From: a virus
Strand: one strand, 5' to 3'
Virus record (IMG/VR): IMGVR_UViG_3300038825_000144
Location: 1-30,157 of that record
Length of the DNA stretch: 30,157 nt
The notes under the pieces are model-generated. The model saw only the letters and a program-made list of their open reading frames with translations. It did no database searches and was not told the DNA's origin. The translations under genes were made by a program, and so were the position numbers. Numbering within the stretch: the first letter of the stretch is position 1; each line of letters starts with the position of its first letter. Positions 17,151-23,817 of the stretch are shown here, piece after piece.

Positions 17151-17550
17151 AATATTAAGTAAATTATTTGGAGCTGCAGGAGGTAACATTGCAGAAAAGA
17201 TTTCAGGGATAATAGACAAGCATACTTTTAGTAAAGTAGAAAAAGCACAGTTCGAAAAAGAGATGGAGCAAATATTTGTAAAAGCAGAGCTTGATTTAGA
17301 GAAGGAAATAACATCTCGTCACGCAGCAGATATGAACTCTGACAGTTGGCTAAGTAAAAACATTAGACCTCTACTTACTATATTCTCATTAGTTCTTTAT
17401 ACTTTATTTGCTATTACAGATGGAAACATAGGAGAGTTTAACATTGCTAATCAGTATGTAGACTTATTAGGACAGATAGTTATTATGAGTTTAGGATTTT
17501 ACTTTACATCAAGAGGTATTGAAAAGACTGCTAAGATAATGAGAAAATAA
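17143..17550 (+). CDS. Holin, 3-TM type
   Basis: The 135-residue protein starts with an amphipathic and coiled-coil part (1-60), then the sequence RHAADMNSDSWLSKNIRPLL (about 60-79), which marks the family of three-TM phage holins, then hydrophobic helices (TIFSLVLYTLFAI and LLGQIVIMSLGFYF) and the basic end RGIEKTAKIMRK. It would form membrane lesions that release the endolysin. It follows the endolysin gene with a small overlap and abuts the next small gene at TAATG. Confidence 0.85.
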   Translation: MNKILSKLFGAAGGNIAEKISGIIDKHTFSKVEKAQFEKEMEQIFVKAELDLEKEITSRHAADMNSDSWLSKNIRPLLTIFSLVLYTLFAITDGNIGEFNIANQYVDLLGQIVIMSLGFYFTSRGIEKTAKIMRK

Positions 17551-17684
17551 TGGCTAAAGGAATTAAAATAAGCACGTATAAGAGCAAATCTAAGAAACGT
17601 AAGGGTATACACGCAAAAAGCAAAATGAGTGCCTTAAAAAGCTCTAAAAACTATTTTAAGAAATATAAAGGTCAGGGAAGATGA
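17550..17684 (+). CDS. Small very basic 44-aa protein
   Basis: The frame starts in a TAATG junction with the holin gene. The protein is rich in Lys, Arg and Ser (STYKSKSKKRKGIHAKSK, then KSSKNYFKKYKGQGR) and has almost no acidic residues. I recall similar KRKG.HAKSK...KGQGR mini-proteins near the lysis genes of Bacteroidota phages. It could bind DNA or RNA. No function is known to me. Confidence 0.75.
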   Translation: MAKGIKISTYKSKSKKRKGIHAKSKMSALKSSKNYFKKYKGQGR

Positions 17685-17737
17685 AAAGAATTTTAGATAT
17701 TTTTTATGAATATTGGATAAAACCTTATTGTCCATAA
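17681..17737 (+). CDS. Micro-ORF, 18 aa
   Basis: An ATGA overlap with the preceding basic-protein gene opens an 18-codon frame (MKRILDIFYEYWIKPYCP). It is amphipathic and aromatic. Coupling is the only support; it may equally be non-functional. Confidence 0.35.
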   Translation: MKRILDIFYEYWIKPYCP

Positions 17738-17756
17738 CTTTTTTTTTATATATTTG
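17728..17756 (+). promoter_or_regulatory. Host-type promoter (TTG-N18-TATATTTG)
   Basis: TTG at 17728-17730 and TATATTTG at 17749-17756 are 18 bases apart, close to the Bacteroidota housekeeping consensus TTTG-N19-TAnnTTTG. It lies between the lysis block and the DNA-metabolism block and points at the latter. Confidence 0.6.
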
Positions 17757-17758
17757 TG

Positions 17759-17887
17759 ATGCTTATAGCTAAACTTCAAGAGCCTAATAAAGTTGGATGC
17801 TTGTTGGAACAGGTATTACTTTCTTTCTTTTTTGTAGGTTTTTTCTTTCTTTTTCTTTTTACTCTTTTTCTTTTTCTTTCTTTTTAA
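17759..17887 (+). other. Pyrimidine-rich leader with possible 42-aa hydrophobic ORF
   Basis: Between the lysis and DNA-metabolism genes lies a stretch (17738-17911) with no clear gene. From about 17818 to 17885 the + strand is nearly all T and C in short CTTTTT-like units. A 42-codon frame from ATG 17759 (MLIAKLQEPNKVGCLLEQ, then Phe/Leu-rich) covers it, but any frame through such a tract gives Phe and Leu, and the ATG lies only 3 bases after the promoter box. A small membrane peptide, an RNA leader or a replication or attachment site are all possible; I cannot decide. Confidence 0.4.
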
Positions 17888-17898
17888 TTATAATTTCT

Positions 17899-17907
17899 TA
17901 TATTAGC
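17899..17907 (+). promoter_or_regulatory. TATATTAGC box (host-type -7 element)
   Basis: The same nonamer occurs at 22421-22429 and 26603-26611, each just before a gene. Here the ATG is at 17912. A TTG box at the right distance is missing (the region is T/C-rich), so this is the weakest of the three. Confidence 0.35.
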
Positions 17908-17911
17908 AAAT

Positions 17912-18139
17912 ATGATAACATATATGATTGACAAGATTCTAAATTATAAAACAGTAACAACTAAAGAGAAGATAGATAGACTCTTAGAAATAGATGCAAC
18001 TCAGTATTGCAATCTTGGATGCGACTCCACAAAAGCAGAGGTACAAGAAGCAAAGAAACAAAGCAGAGCTATCTATAGAGCCATTAAACAACTTGACCCT
18101 GCAACTGGTAAACTACTCTTAGAACATATGGATAGATGA
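17912..18139 (+). CDS. Conserved small protein, 75 aa, first gene of replication block
   Basis: The protein is mostly helical and charged (KILNYKTVTTKEKIDRLLEI, then TKAEVQEAKKQSRAIYRAIK). Two Cys near residue 33-37 (YCNLGC) are present without partners. If transcription starts just after the TATATTAGC box, the ATG at 17924, which removes four residues, is an equally good start. It ends in ATGA with the NinG-like gene, so it probably works with or is co-regulated with it. The function is unknown. Confidence 0.65.
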   Translation: MITYMIDKILNYKTVTTKEKIDRLLEIDATQYCNLGCDSTKAEVQEAKKQSRAIYRAIKQLDPATGKLLLEHMDR

Positions 18140-18543
18140 GAAAAGTATCTCGTAAAGGACTTGTAAAGAAGTTAGATACGGTATTCTCTATTTATATAAG
18201 ACTTCGCAAAGCGAATAAGCAAGGCATAGTAACCTGCTATACTTGTGGAAAGCAAGACCACTACAAAAAAATGCAGAACGGACATTTTATGTCAAGAAAA
18301 TCCTACTCTACAAGATGGGAAGAATTAAATTGTCAAGTCCAATGCTATAGCTGTAATGTGATGAGATATGGAGAACAATACAAGTATGGATTAGAACTCC
18401 AAAAAGAATATGGCAAAGATTTACCAGAACAACTACTTATACAATCAAAACAAATCGTAAAGTTCTCTAATATTGATTTAGAGGATATGATAAATAAATA
18501 CAAAGAGTTAGTAGATAAAAGGAAAAAAGAATTATCTTTGTAG
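18136..18543 (+). CDS. NinG-like zinc-binding recombination nuclease
   Basis: The 135-residue protein has CYTC (Cys34, Cys37), NGH (His50) and CYSCN (Cys70, Cys73), with ARG-rich RKSYSTRWEELNCQVQ between. This is the core of the lambda NinG/Rap-like family, an HNH-type fold that acts on branched DNA such as Holliday junctions. The conserved GHF/Y...N..aQC..CN order is intact. It starts in ATGA with the 75-aa gene and ends 42 bases before an intrinsic terminator. The role is resolving recombination intermediates during replication or packaging. Confidence 0.82.
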   Translation: MRKVSRKGLVKKLDTVFSIYIRLRKANKQGIVTCYTCGKQDHYKKMQNGHFMSRKSYSTRWEELNCQVQCYSCNVMRYGEQYKYGLELQKEYGKDLPEQLLIQSKQIVKFSNIDLEDMINKYKELVDKRKKELSL

Positions 18544-18584
18544 AATAAATCTGTAACTTGCAGGTCTTTATCATTTTGTTTCGG

Positions 18585-18614
18585 AAGGGGGAATTAATTT
18601 TCCTCCTTTTTTTT
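18585..18614 (+). terminator. Intrinsic terminator after NinG-like gene
   Basis: AAGGGGGAA at 18585-18593 pairs with TTCCTCCTT at 18600-18608 (one G-T pair) around a TTAATT loop, followed by T to 18614. It ends the short unit started at 17728-17907. Confidence 0.85.
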
Positions 18615-18665
18615 ATATGCACTTGTTTTATTAACAATTTTTAATTAACTTGCTAAAGTATTGCA

Positions 18666-18698
18666 ATGAAGCATTACACTAAAAACAATTTTATATGA
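18666..18698 (+). CDS. Possible 10-aa leader ORF
   Basis: The gap 18544-18694 holds the terminator above, then AT-rich DNA with a loose promoter-like pair (TTG at 18623-18625, TAACTTG at 18646-18652), then an ATG at 18666 opening a 10-codon frame (MKHYTKNNFI) that ends in ATGA on the next gene. The overlap would couple it to the downstream start. It is weak evidence only. Confidence 0.22.
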   Translation: MKHYTKNNFI

Positions 18699-18913
18699 CC
18701 CATAAAGAAGATTTATTAAGGCTTTACAAAACAGAAGCCACACACTTGCGACAACTTTATCACAGAGAAGTTGAAAAAAACACTAACTTAGAAGAAATTA
18801 TAAAATCTAAGGATAGTATTATAGAGCAGTTAGAACTTGAGCTTTATCAAAAAGAAGTTAAAAATGCACATTTAGAAGTAAATAATAACATAGTAGACGA
18901 ATATATAAGATGA
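18695..18913 (+). CDS. Small coiled-coil protein, 72 aa
   Basis: Almost the whole protein is a charged helix with heptad-like Leu spacing (LLRLYKTEATHLRQLYHREV, then KDSIIEQLELELYQKEVKN). No motif identifies a family. It is the first full gene after the terminator at 18585-18614 and overlaps the next by ATGA, so it leads the single-strand-binding and helicase operon. An oligomerisation or adaptor role would fit but is a guess. Confidence 0.6.
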   Translation: MTHKEDLLRLYKTEATHLRQLYHREVEKNTNLEEIIKSKDSIIEQLELELYQKEVKNAHLEVNNNIVDEYIR

Positions 18914-19281
18914 AAAGTAAAATTACACACATTGAACCAAAGGGAACTTGGTCAAACACATCAGGTACTTTTAACAAGTATCAAGTATCATTAGCAAATG
19001 GAAACTCTTACAGTTTTTTAGCTAAAGGAGAATTTAAAAAGAAAGTAGGAGAAGAAATGGAATATGAAGTAACTAATAAGGAATACAATACTGCAAAGAT
19101 AGTATATCCTAAACCTCAAAATTCTTACACTCCACAAAACAATTCTAAGCCTTTAGACACTCATAACAGTATATTAAGACAAGTAGCATTTAAAGGAGCT
19201 ATAGAACTTGCTTCTTCTGGTAAGATAAACATCCAGGAGATAGAAGAATTTACAAATACATTTAACAAACTATTAAAATAA
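18910..19281 (+). CDS. OB-fold-like, possible single-strand DNA-binding protein, 123 aa
   Basis: The N-terminal 65 residues show alternating strands (KITHIEPKGTWSNTSGTFNK, then QVSLANGNSYSFLAKGEF, then GEEMEYEVTNKEYNTAKIV) as in small OB folds. A Pro/Asn/Ser linker (68-85) follows and then a helical end (ILRQVAFKGAIELASSGKIN). Phage single-strand-binding-type proteins can have a similar fold, linker and interaction-tail plan. It stands directly before the DUF3127 gene in the replication operon. The assignment is by pattern and context only. Confidence 0.55.
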   Translation: MKSKITHIEPKGTWSNTSGTFNKYQVSLANGNSYSFLAKGEFKKKVGEEMEYEVTNKEYNTAKIVYPKPQNSYTPQNNSKPLDTHNSILRQVAFKGAIELASSGKINIQEIEEFTNTFNKLLK

Positions 19282-19286
19282 TAATT

Positions 19287-19622
19287 ATGGAAATTACTGG
19301 TAGAATTAAGAAAATTAATGACATAAAAACATTTGGAGCTAACAACTTTAGAATAAGAAGTATGTGGCTTGTAACTAATGATAAATACCCACAAACAATA
19401 TCTGTAGAGTTTACACAAGATAAAGTAAACCTATTAGACAATTATACAGAAGGTTCTTTTGTTAAGACATCTATAAACCTTAGAGGTAGAGAATGGGAGA
19501 ATCCTAAAACAAATGAAGTAAAAGTATTCAATACTATTGAAGGATGGAAGATAGAAGATGATGTAGAGCAAGTAACTACTGCAGCACAAAGTCCTGATAG
19601 AGATAACGACTTACCATTCTAA
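19287..19622 (+). CDS. DUF3127 protein, SSB-like
   Basis: The 111-residue protein matches the DUF3127 family, common in Bacteroidota and their phages: MEITGRIKKINDIKTFGAN, NDKYPQTISVEFTQDKVNLL, and KTSINLRGREWENPKTNEV. It ends in DRDNDLPF, an acidic tip like the protein-docking tail of bacterial SSB. An OB-fold single-strand-binding role in replication or recombination is the best inference. Neighbours are a second OB-like protein and the helicase. Its start ATG follows a clear A-rich gap, and its end overlaps the next ATG. Confidence 0.82.
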   Translation: MEITGRIKKINDIKTFGANNFRIRSMWLVTNDKYPQTISVEFTQDKVNLLDNYTEGSFVKTSINLRGREWENPKTNEVKVFNTIEGWKIEDDVEQVTTAAQSPDRDNDLPF

Positions 19623-19921
19623 TGACTGCAGAAGAAAGAAAAAAGACCCCTGTCTTTTCAGGGGTTTTAAATTATTTTCCTGATGCTATTTTAGAAGTTG
19701 CAAAAGTTTCTTATATTGGTAATCAACAACACAATCCAAACAAACCATTACATTGGGACAGAAGTAAGTCTGGAGATGAATTAGATGCTTTATGTAGACA
19801 TCTTACAGAAGCTGGTAAGATTGATAGTGATGGTATGAGACATTCAGCTAAGGTAGCTTGGAGAGCTTTAGCTAACTTGCAAAAAGAAATAGAAAAAGAC
19901 AACAACAAAAAGAAAAATTAA
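19622..19921 (+). CDS. dNTP-hydrolase-like domain protein (DUF5664 type)
   Basis: The 99-residue protein contains SGVLNYFPDAILEVAKVSYI, then HWDRSKSGDELDALCRHLTE and a helical end with RHSAKVAWRALANLQ. This follows the small all-alpha domain annotated as the N-terminal part of phage dATP/dGTP diphosphohydrolase (DUF5664). Such enzymes can adjust nucleotide pools or degrade dNTPs during infection. Here only the compact domain is present, so catalytic activity is uncertain. It overlaps the DUF3127 gene by one base and sits just before the helicase. Confidence 0.75.
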   Translation: MTAEERKKTPVFSGVLNYFPDAILEVAKVSYIGNQQHNPNKPLHWDRSKSGDELDALCRHLTEAGKIDSDGMRHSAKVAWRALANLQKEIEKDNNKKKN

Positions 19922-19922
19922 A

Positions 19923-20837
19923 ATGCTTATAAACTTTGATGACCAGATAAATAAACTTCACGACATTCGTTCTGGCAAAATCAAAGAAGGTTTAGGATTA
20001 GGATTTCCAGAAATAGACGAATTTTTTAGGTTTAAACAGGGGAATTTTTTGGTTTGCTTAGGTCACGCAAATGTGGGAAAGACTACTGTGATTCTTTATC
20101 TAATGTTATTGTATTCAATAAAGCATAATATTAGATGGCTTATATTTTCAAGTGAGAATGAAGCTCATAGTATTATTAGAAAACTTATAGAGTTCTTAGC
20201 AGCTAAACCAATTAATAAAATAACAGACGAGGAGTTTAATAAGCATAAGCAATTTGTATTTAATCAGTTCAAGATTATAGATGCCAATGAATTACATACT
20301 TATAAGACTTTATTAGAACTTGCTACAAGCATTAAAAAGGCTTGGAACTATCAAGGATTTCTTATAGACCCTTATAATTCTTTAATGAAAGATAGGGATA
20401 TGCTAAAAGGTATTAATTCTCACGATTACGATTATGAAGCAACTTCTGAGATACGAATATTCTGTAAAACACATAATGTAGCAATATGGCTTAATACACA
20501 CGCAGCTACAGAAGCATTAAGAAAGAAGCACGGAACATCTGATGAATATGCAGGACATCCTATTCCTCCTATGGCAAGTGATGTAGAAGGAGGAGGTAAG
20601 TTTGTAAATAGAAGTGATGAATTTATCTGCATACATAGATACACTCAACACCCAACAGATTGGATGTATAACCATATACATATTAGAAAAGTAAAAGACA
20701 TAGATACTGGAGGAAGACCAACACCAATAGATGAACCTATAAAACTAAAATCAATACTTAATAATGTAGGATTTCAATTAAATGGAAATCACATAATAAC
20801 TCCAGCTTTAACCAAACAAATTAATTTACCATTTTGA
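19923..20837 (+). CDS. DnaB/RecA-type replicative helicase ATPase domain
   Basis: The 304-residue protein has a Walker A loop GHANVGKTT (47-55), a motif-1a-like SSENE (77-81), a Walker B QGFLIDPYNS (145-154) and a likely sensor segment WLNTHAA, as in the C-terminal motor domain of DnaB and gp4-type helicases. No N-terminal DnaB domain or primase is present; the first 30 residues go straight into the motor. It could load on the host replisome or act as a stand-alone motor. It ends in a TTGA overlap with the sigma-like gene, so both are probably co-translated. Confidence 0.85.
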   Translation: MLINFDDQINKLHDIRSGKIKEGLGLGFPEIDEFFRFKQGNFLVCLGHANVGKTTVILYLMLLYSIKHNIRWLIFSSENEAHSIIRKLIEFLAAKPINKITDEEFNKHKQFVFNQFKIIDANELHTYKTLLELATSIKKAWNYQGFLIDPYNSLMKDRDMLKGINSHDYDYEATSEIRIFCKTHNVAIWLNTHAATEALRKKHGTSDEYAGHPIPPMASDVEGGGKFVNRSDEFICIHRYTQHPTDWMYNHIHIRKVKDIDTGGRPTPIDEPIKLKSILNNVGFQLNGNHIITPALTKQINLPF

Positions 20838-21313
20838 AAACACCAGTAGAATTAGCATATGATAAACATAACCAATGGGTAGAGATAGTACAAACCTTTG
20901 GTGGATTAAATAATGAGGAGTGTGAGGATTTGGTACAAACTATGTATATTCTGCTAATAAAGAATACTCAAAAAGGTATTGACTATATGTACAATGATGA
21001 GATAAACTATTATTATGTTTTTAAAATACTCAGAGGATTATATGTAGATTTGATTAGAAAGAAAAGTAAAGTAAAACTGATTAGTTTAGAAAACATAGAA
21101 CCTGTTACAGAAATAGACCACAACAATTATGACGAGGTTTATAATAAGCTCCAGGAGATTTTAAAAGATATGTACTGGTACGATAAAAAAGTATTTGAGA
21201 TAATAGAAGATGGCACTAACATAAGTGAGCTATCAAGAAAAAGTAAGATAAGTTATTACAGCTTATACAATACATATAAGAAAGTAAAACAGAAACTAAA
21301 AGATAATTTATGA
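20834..21313 (+). CDS. Sigma-factor-like protein, 159 aa, TTG start
   Basis: The N-terminal part (LNNEECEDLVQTMYILLIKN at about 25-44, then VFKILRGLYVDLIRKKSKVK) follows sigma-70 region 2, with the basic segment after the helix that normally meets the promoter -10. After a linker, residues 105-159 (DKKVFEIIEDGTNISELSRK, then YYSLYNTYKKVKQKLK) follow the region 4 helix-turn-helix. Two-domain size matches small ECF-type sigma factors. The start is TTG, overlapping the helicase stop (TTGA); no ATG fits this junction. I propose it as the reader of the CGATATAT elements, which is inference. It could instead be a sigma-like HTH regulator. Confidence 0.68.
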   Translation: MKTPVELAYDKHNQWVEIVQTFGGLNNEECEDLVQTMYILLIKNTQKGIDYMYNDEINYYYVFKILRGLYVDLIRKKSKVKLISLENIEPVTEIDHNNYDEVYNKLQEILKDMYWYDKKVFEIIEDGTNISELSRKSKISYYSLYNTYKKVKQKLKDNL

Positions 21314-21627
21314 ATAAACAGATTGCAAATGAATTAAAAGATTTTGCTAAAGATATTGCTGAAAGATTTTCAATAAAAGAAAGAGAAGGTAATTTCAATA
21401 ATGAAACTTTTAATGTTGATGAAGTGATACCAACATCAGACCATACTGCAATAATTAACTTTAAAAAAAATTCAGGAAAAATTGGAGTAGCTTTTTGTTA
21501 TTACATACCAAGAGGTTATTCAAAAGGATGGAAATATTTTTTTCCTACCGACTCACATCTTAATGGATTTCAAGCATTCATATATTATAAACTTGAAGCA
21601 GAAAGAAAAAACTATAAATATAATTAA
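21310..21627 (+). CDS. Unknown protein, 105 aa
   Basis: The ATG overlaps the sigma-like stop. The protein begins with a helix (KQIANELKDFAKDIAERFSI) and continues as alternating strands (HTAIINFKKNSGKIGVAFCY, YYIPRGYSKGWKYFFP), a compact alpha/beta domain. No motif I know is visible. Being coupled to the sigma-like gene, it might modulate it, but nothing in the sequence proves this. Confidence 0.55.
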   Translation: MNKQIANELKDFAKDIAERFSIKEREGNFNNETFNVDEVIPTSDHTAIINFKKNSGKIGVAFCYYIPRGYSKGWKYFFPTDSHLNGFQAFIYYKLEAERKNYKYN

Positions 21628-21628
21628 T

Positions 21629-21790
21629 ATGAAAATAGGAAACTTAATAGAATTAATTACAACATACACAGGAATAAAATACTTAGTAGATACTTACCAT
21701 AGTTTAAGAGGAACTAAATGTAACTGTGATAAAAGAAAAGATGCTTTGAATAAATTTAAAATAGATAGAAATGGAATCAGTAAAGTTTAA
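21629..21790 (+). CDS. Small Cys-containing protein, 53 aa
   Basis: Starting at ATG 21629, directly after the previous gene, the protein is MKIGNLIELITTYTGIKYLV and then TKCNCDKRKDALNKFKI. The CNC..RKDALNKF segment is a pattern I associate with small Bacteroidota phage proteins. A longer frame back to 21563 would need a TTG inside the preceding gene and is less likely. The function is unknown; a metal-binding site is possible but only two Cys are present. Confidence 0.6.
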   Translation: MKIGNLIELITTYTGIKYLVDTYHSLRGTKCNCDKRKDALNKFKIDRNGISKV

Positions 21791-21989
21791 TAAAGAGGAA
21801 TACGATAAATGGACAGAGTTTAAAGCTGCTAATGGTAAAAGCATAAATAGACCAGAGCAAGAACTTATTGCAAGGTTGCATTCTAAATACTACAAGCACA
21901 GTTATTATCTTCCCTGCACTTGTACTCCGAAAACATATATAGCGTGGATAAAACAACTAAATGATATTTACGCTAATGGGTCTGAGTAA
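21771..21989 (+). CDS. Conserved small protein, 72 aa
   Basis: The protein starts inside the end of the previous gene. It has KWTEFKAANGKSINRPEQEL, then ARLHSKYYKHSYYLPCTCTP and ends in YIAWIKQLNDIY. The LHSKYYKH..YLPCTC block with paired Cys is a pattern I associate with small phage proteins from Bacteroidota. It is in the recombination and replication stretch next to a nuclease-like gene. No function is known to me. Confidence 0.62.
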   Translation: MESVKFNKEEYDKWTEFKAANGKSINRPEQELIARLHSKYYKHSYYLPCTCTPKTYIAWIKQLNDIYANGSE

Positions 21990-22395
21990 GATACATCTAT
22001 ACGAACAAGCAGTAGTTCAGATACTCAATATGGATAATTGGGATTTAAAATGGGCTGGTAATGGCTTTGAGCATTACGATGCTATAGGTAAGACTCCTAA
22101 AGGTCACGACTGTGTAATAGAAATGAAGTTCAGAAATAAATACTATAAAGAAAAGATGTTAGAGGTTTATAAGTATGAGCAACTAATAAGTATGGATTCT
22201 GAAATAGTAAAGCTCTACTTTGTATCTGACCCTAAAGGAAACTATTTGTATTGGCTAAACTATTTAGATATGCCAGAACCTGTAGAGATGTATTGTCCTG
22301 ATACTACAATGTGGACTAAGAAACGATTACTAAAACCTGTATATCTTCTAACAGAACAACAAGCAAGTATTGTAAATAGAGAATCATATAATTAA
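21976..22395 (+). CDS. Putative PD-(D/E)XK nuclease-like protein
   Basis: From ATG 21976 (preferred over 21961 because it gives the shorter overlap with the previous gene) the protein has 139 residues. WAGNGFEHYDAIGKTPKGHD followed by VIEMKFRNKYY gives D...ExK, the catalytic pattern of the PD-(D/E)XK nuclease fold; KMLEVYKYEQL then resembles the next helix of resolvase-type members. Neighbours in recombination support this. The substrate is unknown. It could also be a structure-only member of the fold. Confidence 0.55.
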   Translation: MGLSKIHLYEQAVVQILNMDNWDLKWAGNGFEHYDAIGKTPKGHDCVIEMKFRNKYYKEKMLEVYKYEQLISMDSEIVKLYFVSDPKGNYLYWLNYLDMPEPVEMYCPDTTMWTKKRLLKPVYLLTEQQASIVNRESYN

Positions 22396-22398
22396 ATT

Positions 22399-22429
22399 TT
22401 GTTAATAACTTTAAAAGAGTTATATTAGC
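22399..22429 (+). promoter_or_regulatory. Host-type promoter (TTG-N19-TATATTAGC)
   Basis: TTG at 22399-22401 (within TTTTG) and TATATTAGC at 22421-22429 are exactly 19 bases apart, matching the Bacteroidota -33/-7 pattern except for A in place of the third T. The next ATG is at 22454. It lies in one of the few real gaps of the replication block. Confidence 0.65.
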
Positions 22430-22453
22430 CAGTATAACTTTAAAAACAAAATT

Positions 22454-22672
22454 ATGAACCATAACCATAATGCTTTTGAAAATCAAATATTCAATCATTT
22501 TAGAGAAAAAGTAAAAGAAATAAATGCTGCAATAGAATTATTAGTTGAGCATAATTATAAAATTATTGATTTAGAAAATCAAATTATAGATAAGAATAAT
22601 ATACAGAATATAGAAAAGAGATTTAGTTTTGATTATAAAAGAACACCTAAAAAAAGTTATGAAAAAACATAG
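22454..22672 (+). CDS. Unknown small protein, 72 aa
   Basis: The protein is helical and charged (ENQIFNHFREKVKEINAAIE, then YKIIDLENQIIDKNNIQN) with a basic C-terminus (KRTPKKSYEKT). It is the first gene after the host-type promoter at 22399-22429. No family is recognised. The next gene starts inside its last codons. Confidence 0.55.
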   Translation: MNHNHNAFENQIFNHFREKVKEINAAIELLVEHNYKIIDLENQIIDKNNIQNIEKRFSFDYKRTPKKSYEKT

Positions 22673-22790
22673 ACAATATAGAAGCAATCAAGGAAGAAGT
22701 CCAAGAAAAGAAGAACAAATAATGAATGTTCTAAGAGTAGCATTTCTTGCATTAGGAATAACAATATTAACCTGTGTAATACTTAACTAA
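22659..22790 (+). CDS. Small single-TM protein, 43 aa
   Basis: The frame from ATG 22659 overlaps the previous gene by 14 bases and ends in TAATG with the next. A basic N-terminus (KKHRQYRSNQGRSPRK) precedes one hydrophobic helix (VAFLALGITILTCVIL). Both overlaps and the positive-inside pattern support a real small membrane protein facing the cytoplasm. The role is unknown; superinfection or host-modifying functions are only possibilities. Confidence 0.6.
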   Translation: MKKHRQYRSNQGRSPRKEEQIMNVLRVAFLALGITILTCVILN

Positions 22791-23053
22791 TGACTTTACT
22801 GCAGAATCAGATTTATGAAGCTAACTTTAATTACATAGGTCAAGCTCTTATCAAAGCATACGATACTAAGAAAGATAATAATCAATCCACTAAAGAATTA
22901 GGCAACTTAATTAAGTGCGTAAATGAAATGCATATGTTTGTTATGGGTCTTAGAAACGAAGTACAAATATTAGACTATAAAATAAAGTTAGCAGAAGCAG
23001 ATAAACTAAGAGCAATAGAGAGAGCAAGAAAATCAGAAAAACTTATAAAATGA
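22790..23053 (+). CDS. Coiled-coil protein, 87 aa, before exonuclease
   Basis: The protein is helical throughout (LLQNQIYEANFNYIGQALIK, then MGLRNEVQILDYKIKLAEAD), with a basic end (RAIERARKSEKLIK). It starts in TAATG and ends in ATGA with the exonuclease gene. No motif is recognised. Its place directly before a RecE/YqaJ-like nuclease suggests a recombination accessory role, not proven. Confidence 0.58.
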   Translation: MTLLQNQIYEANFNYIGQALIKAYDTKKDNNQSTKELGNLIKCVNEMHMFVMGLRNEVQILDYKIKLAEADKLRAIERARKSEKLIK

Positions 23054-23817
23054 TACAACTATTAGACGGAAAGAAATATGACCACAAAGAACTATTATCT
23101 AAAATGGATGACGATTCTTTTTATTACGGAGAACTAAACAAATTAGCATTAAGCAGTTCTTCACTTAAATTACTATTATCAAGTCCTAAGACTTATAAGC
23201 ACGTTACTCAGTATGGTAATCCTGAAACACAACCATTAAGAGATGGGTGGTTATTTCATACAGCTATATTAGAACCTCACGTTTTCAATGCACAGATATT
23301 TGTTGATGTAGCAAGTAAGAATACAAAAGCATTTAAGTTAGCTAAGGAAGAACACGGTAGAGTATTCACAATGTCAGAAAAGAATAAAGCTGAGAAACTT
23401 GCAGACGCATTCTTTAGAAATCACCACGCACTTAAACTTATAACAGACTGTGAGTTTGAAGTTCCTGCAATAGGAAATGTATGTGGCTTTCCATTTAGAG
23501 GTAAAGCAGATGTTCTTGGAAAAGATAGAATAGTAGATTTAAAAACTACAACAGACATAAAAGGTTTTCCTTATGCTGCAAAGAAATATGGATATGATGT
23601 TCAATGTTATTTGTATTGTTCTCTCTTTAATGTGGGATATGAGCAATTCAAATTCTTAGTAATGGACAAAGGAAGTTTAGATATAGGTATATGGGACTGT
23701 TCAGAAGAATTTTACTTAGAAGGTAAAAGAAAAGTAGAGAAGGCTGTAGACATCTTTGAAACTTTCTTTATTCACGGTGCAGCTTTAGATGATTATGTAT
23801 TGACAGGAACATTATGA
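23050..23817 (+). CDS. RecE/YqaJ-like PD-(D/E)XK exonuclease
   Basis: The 255-residue protein has the DUF3799/PDDEXK_1 layout: SSSSLKLLLSSPKTYKH (35-51), DGWLFHTAILEP (65-76, His70), then FRGKADVL (149-156, Asp154) and RIVDLKTTTD (160-169, Asp163 and Lys165) and a glutamine helix YDVQCYLY. It is a likely 5'-3' double-strand exonuclease that makes 3' single strands for annealing. A recombinase of RecT/Erf type is not seen next to it, though the small OB-fold proteins could serve. It ends in ATGA with the methyltransferase gene. Confidence 0.85.
   Translation: MIQLLDGKKYDHKELLSKMDDDSFYYGELNKLALSSSSLKLLLSSPKTYKHVTQYGNPETQPLRDGWLFHTAILEPHVFNAQIFVDVASKNTKAFKLAKEEHGRVFTMSEKNKAEKLADAFFRNHHALKLITDCEFEVPAIGNVCGFPFRGKADVLGKDRIVDLKTTTDIKGFPYAAKKYGYDVQCYLYCSLFNVGYEQFKFLVMDKGSLDIGIWDCSEEFYLEGKRKVEKAVDIFETFFIHGAALDDYVLTGTL

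Noticed and set aside
19645-19668. Hairpin-like CCCCTG...CAGGGG at the start of the dNTP-hydrolase-like gene
   Set aside because: The inverted repeat (ACCCCTGTCTTTTCAGGGGT) with a following TTTT-like tract looks like a terminator, but it lies inside an intact coding frame in the middle of an operon. It may attenuate the helicase and sigma-like genes, which I could not support further.
21563-21628. Upstream extension of the 53-aa gene to TTG 21563
   Set aside because: It would overlap the previous gene by 65 bases, whereas ATG 21629 gives a clean junction.
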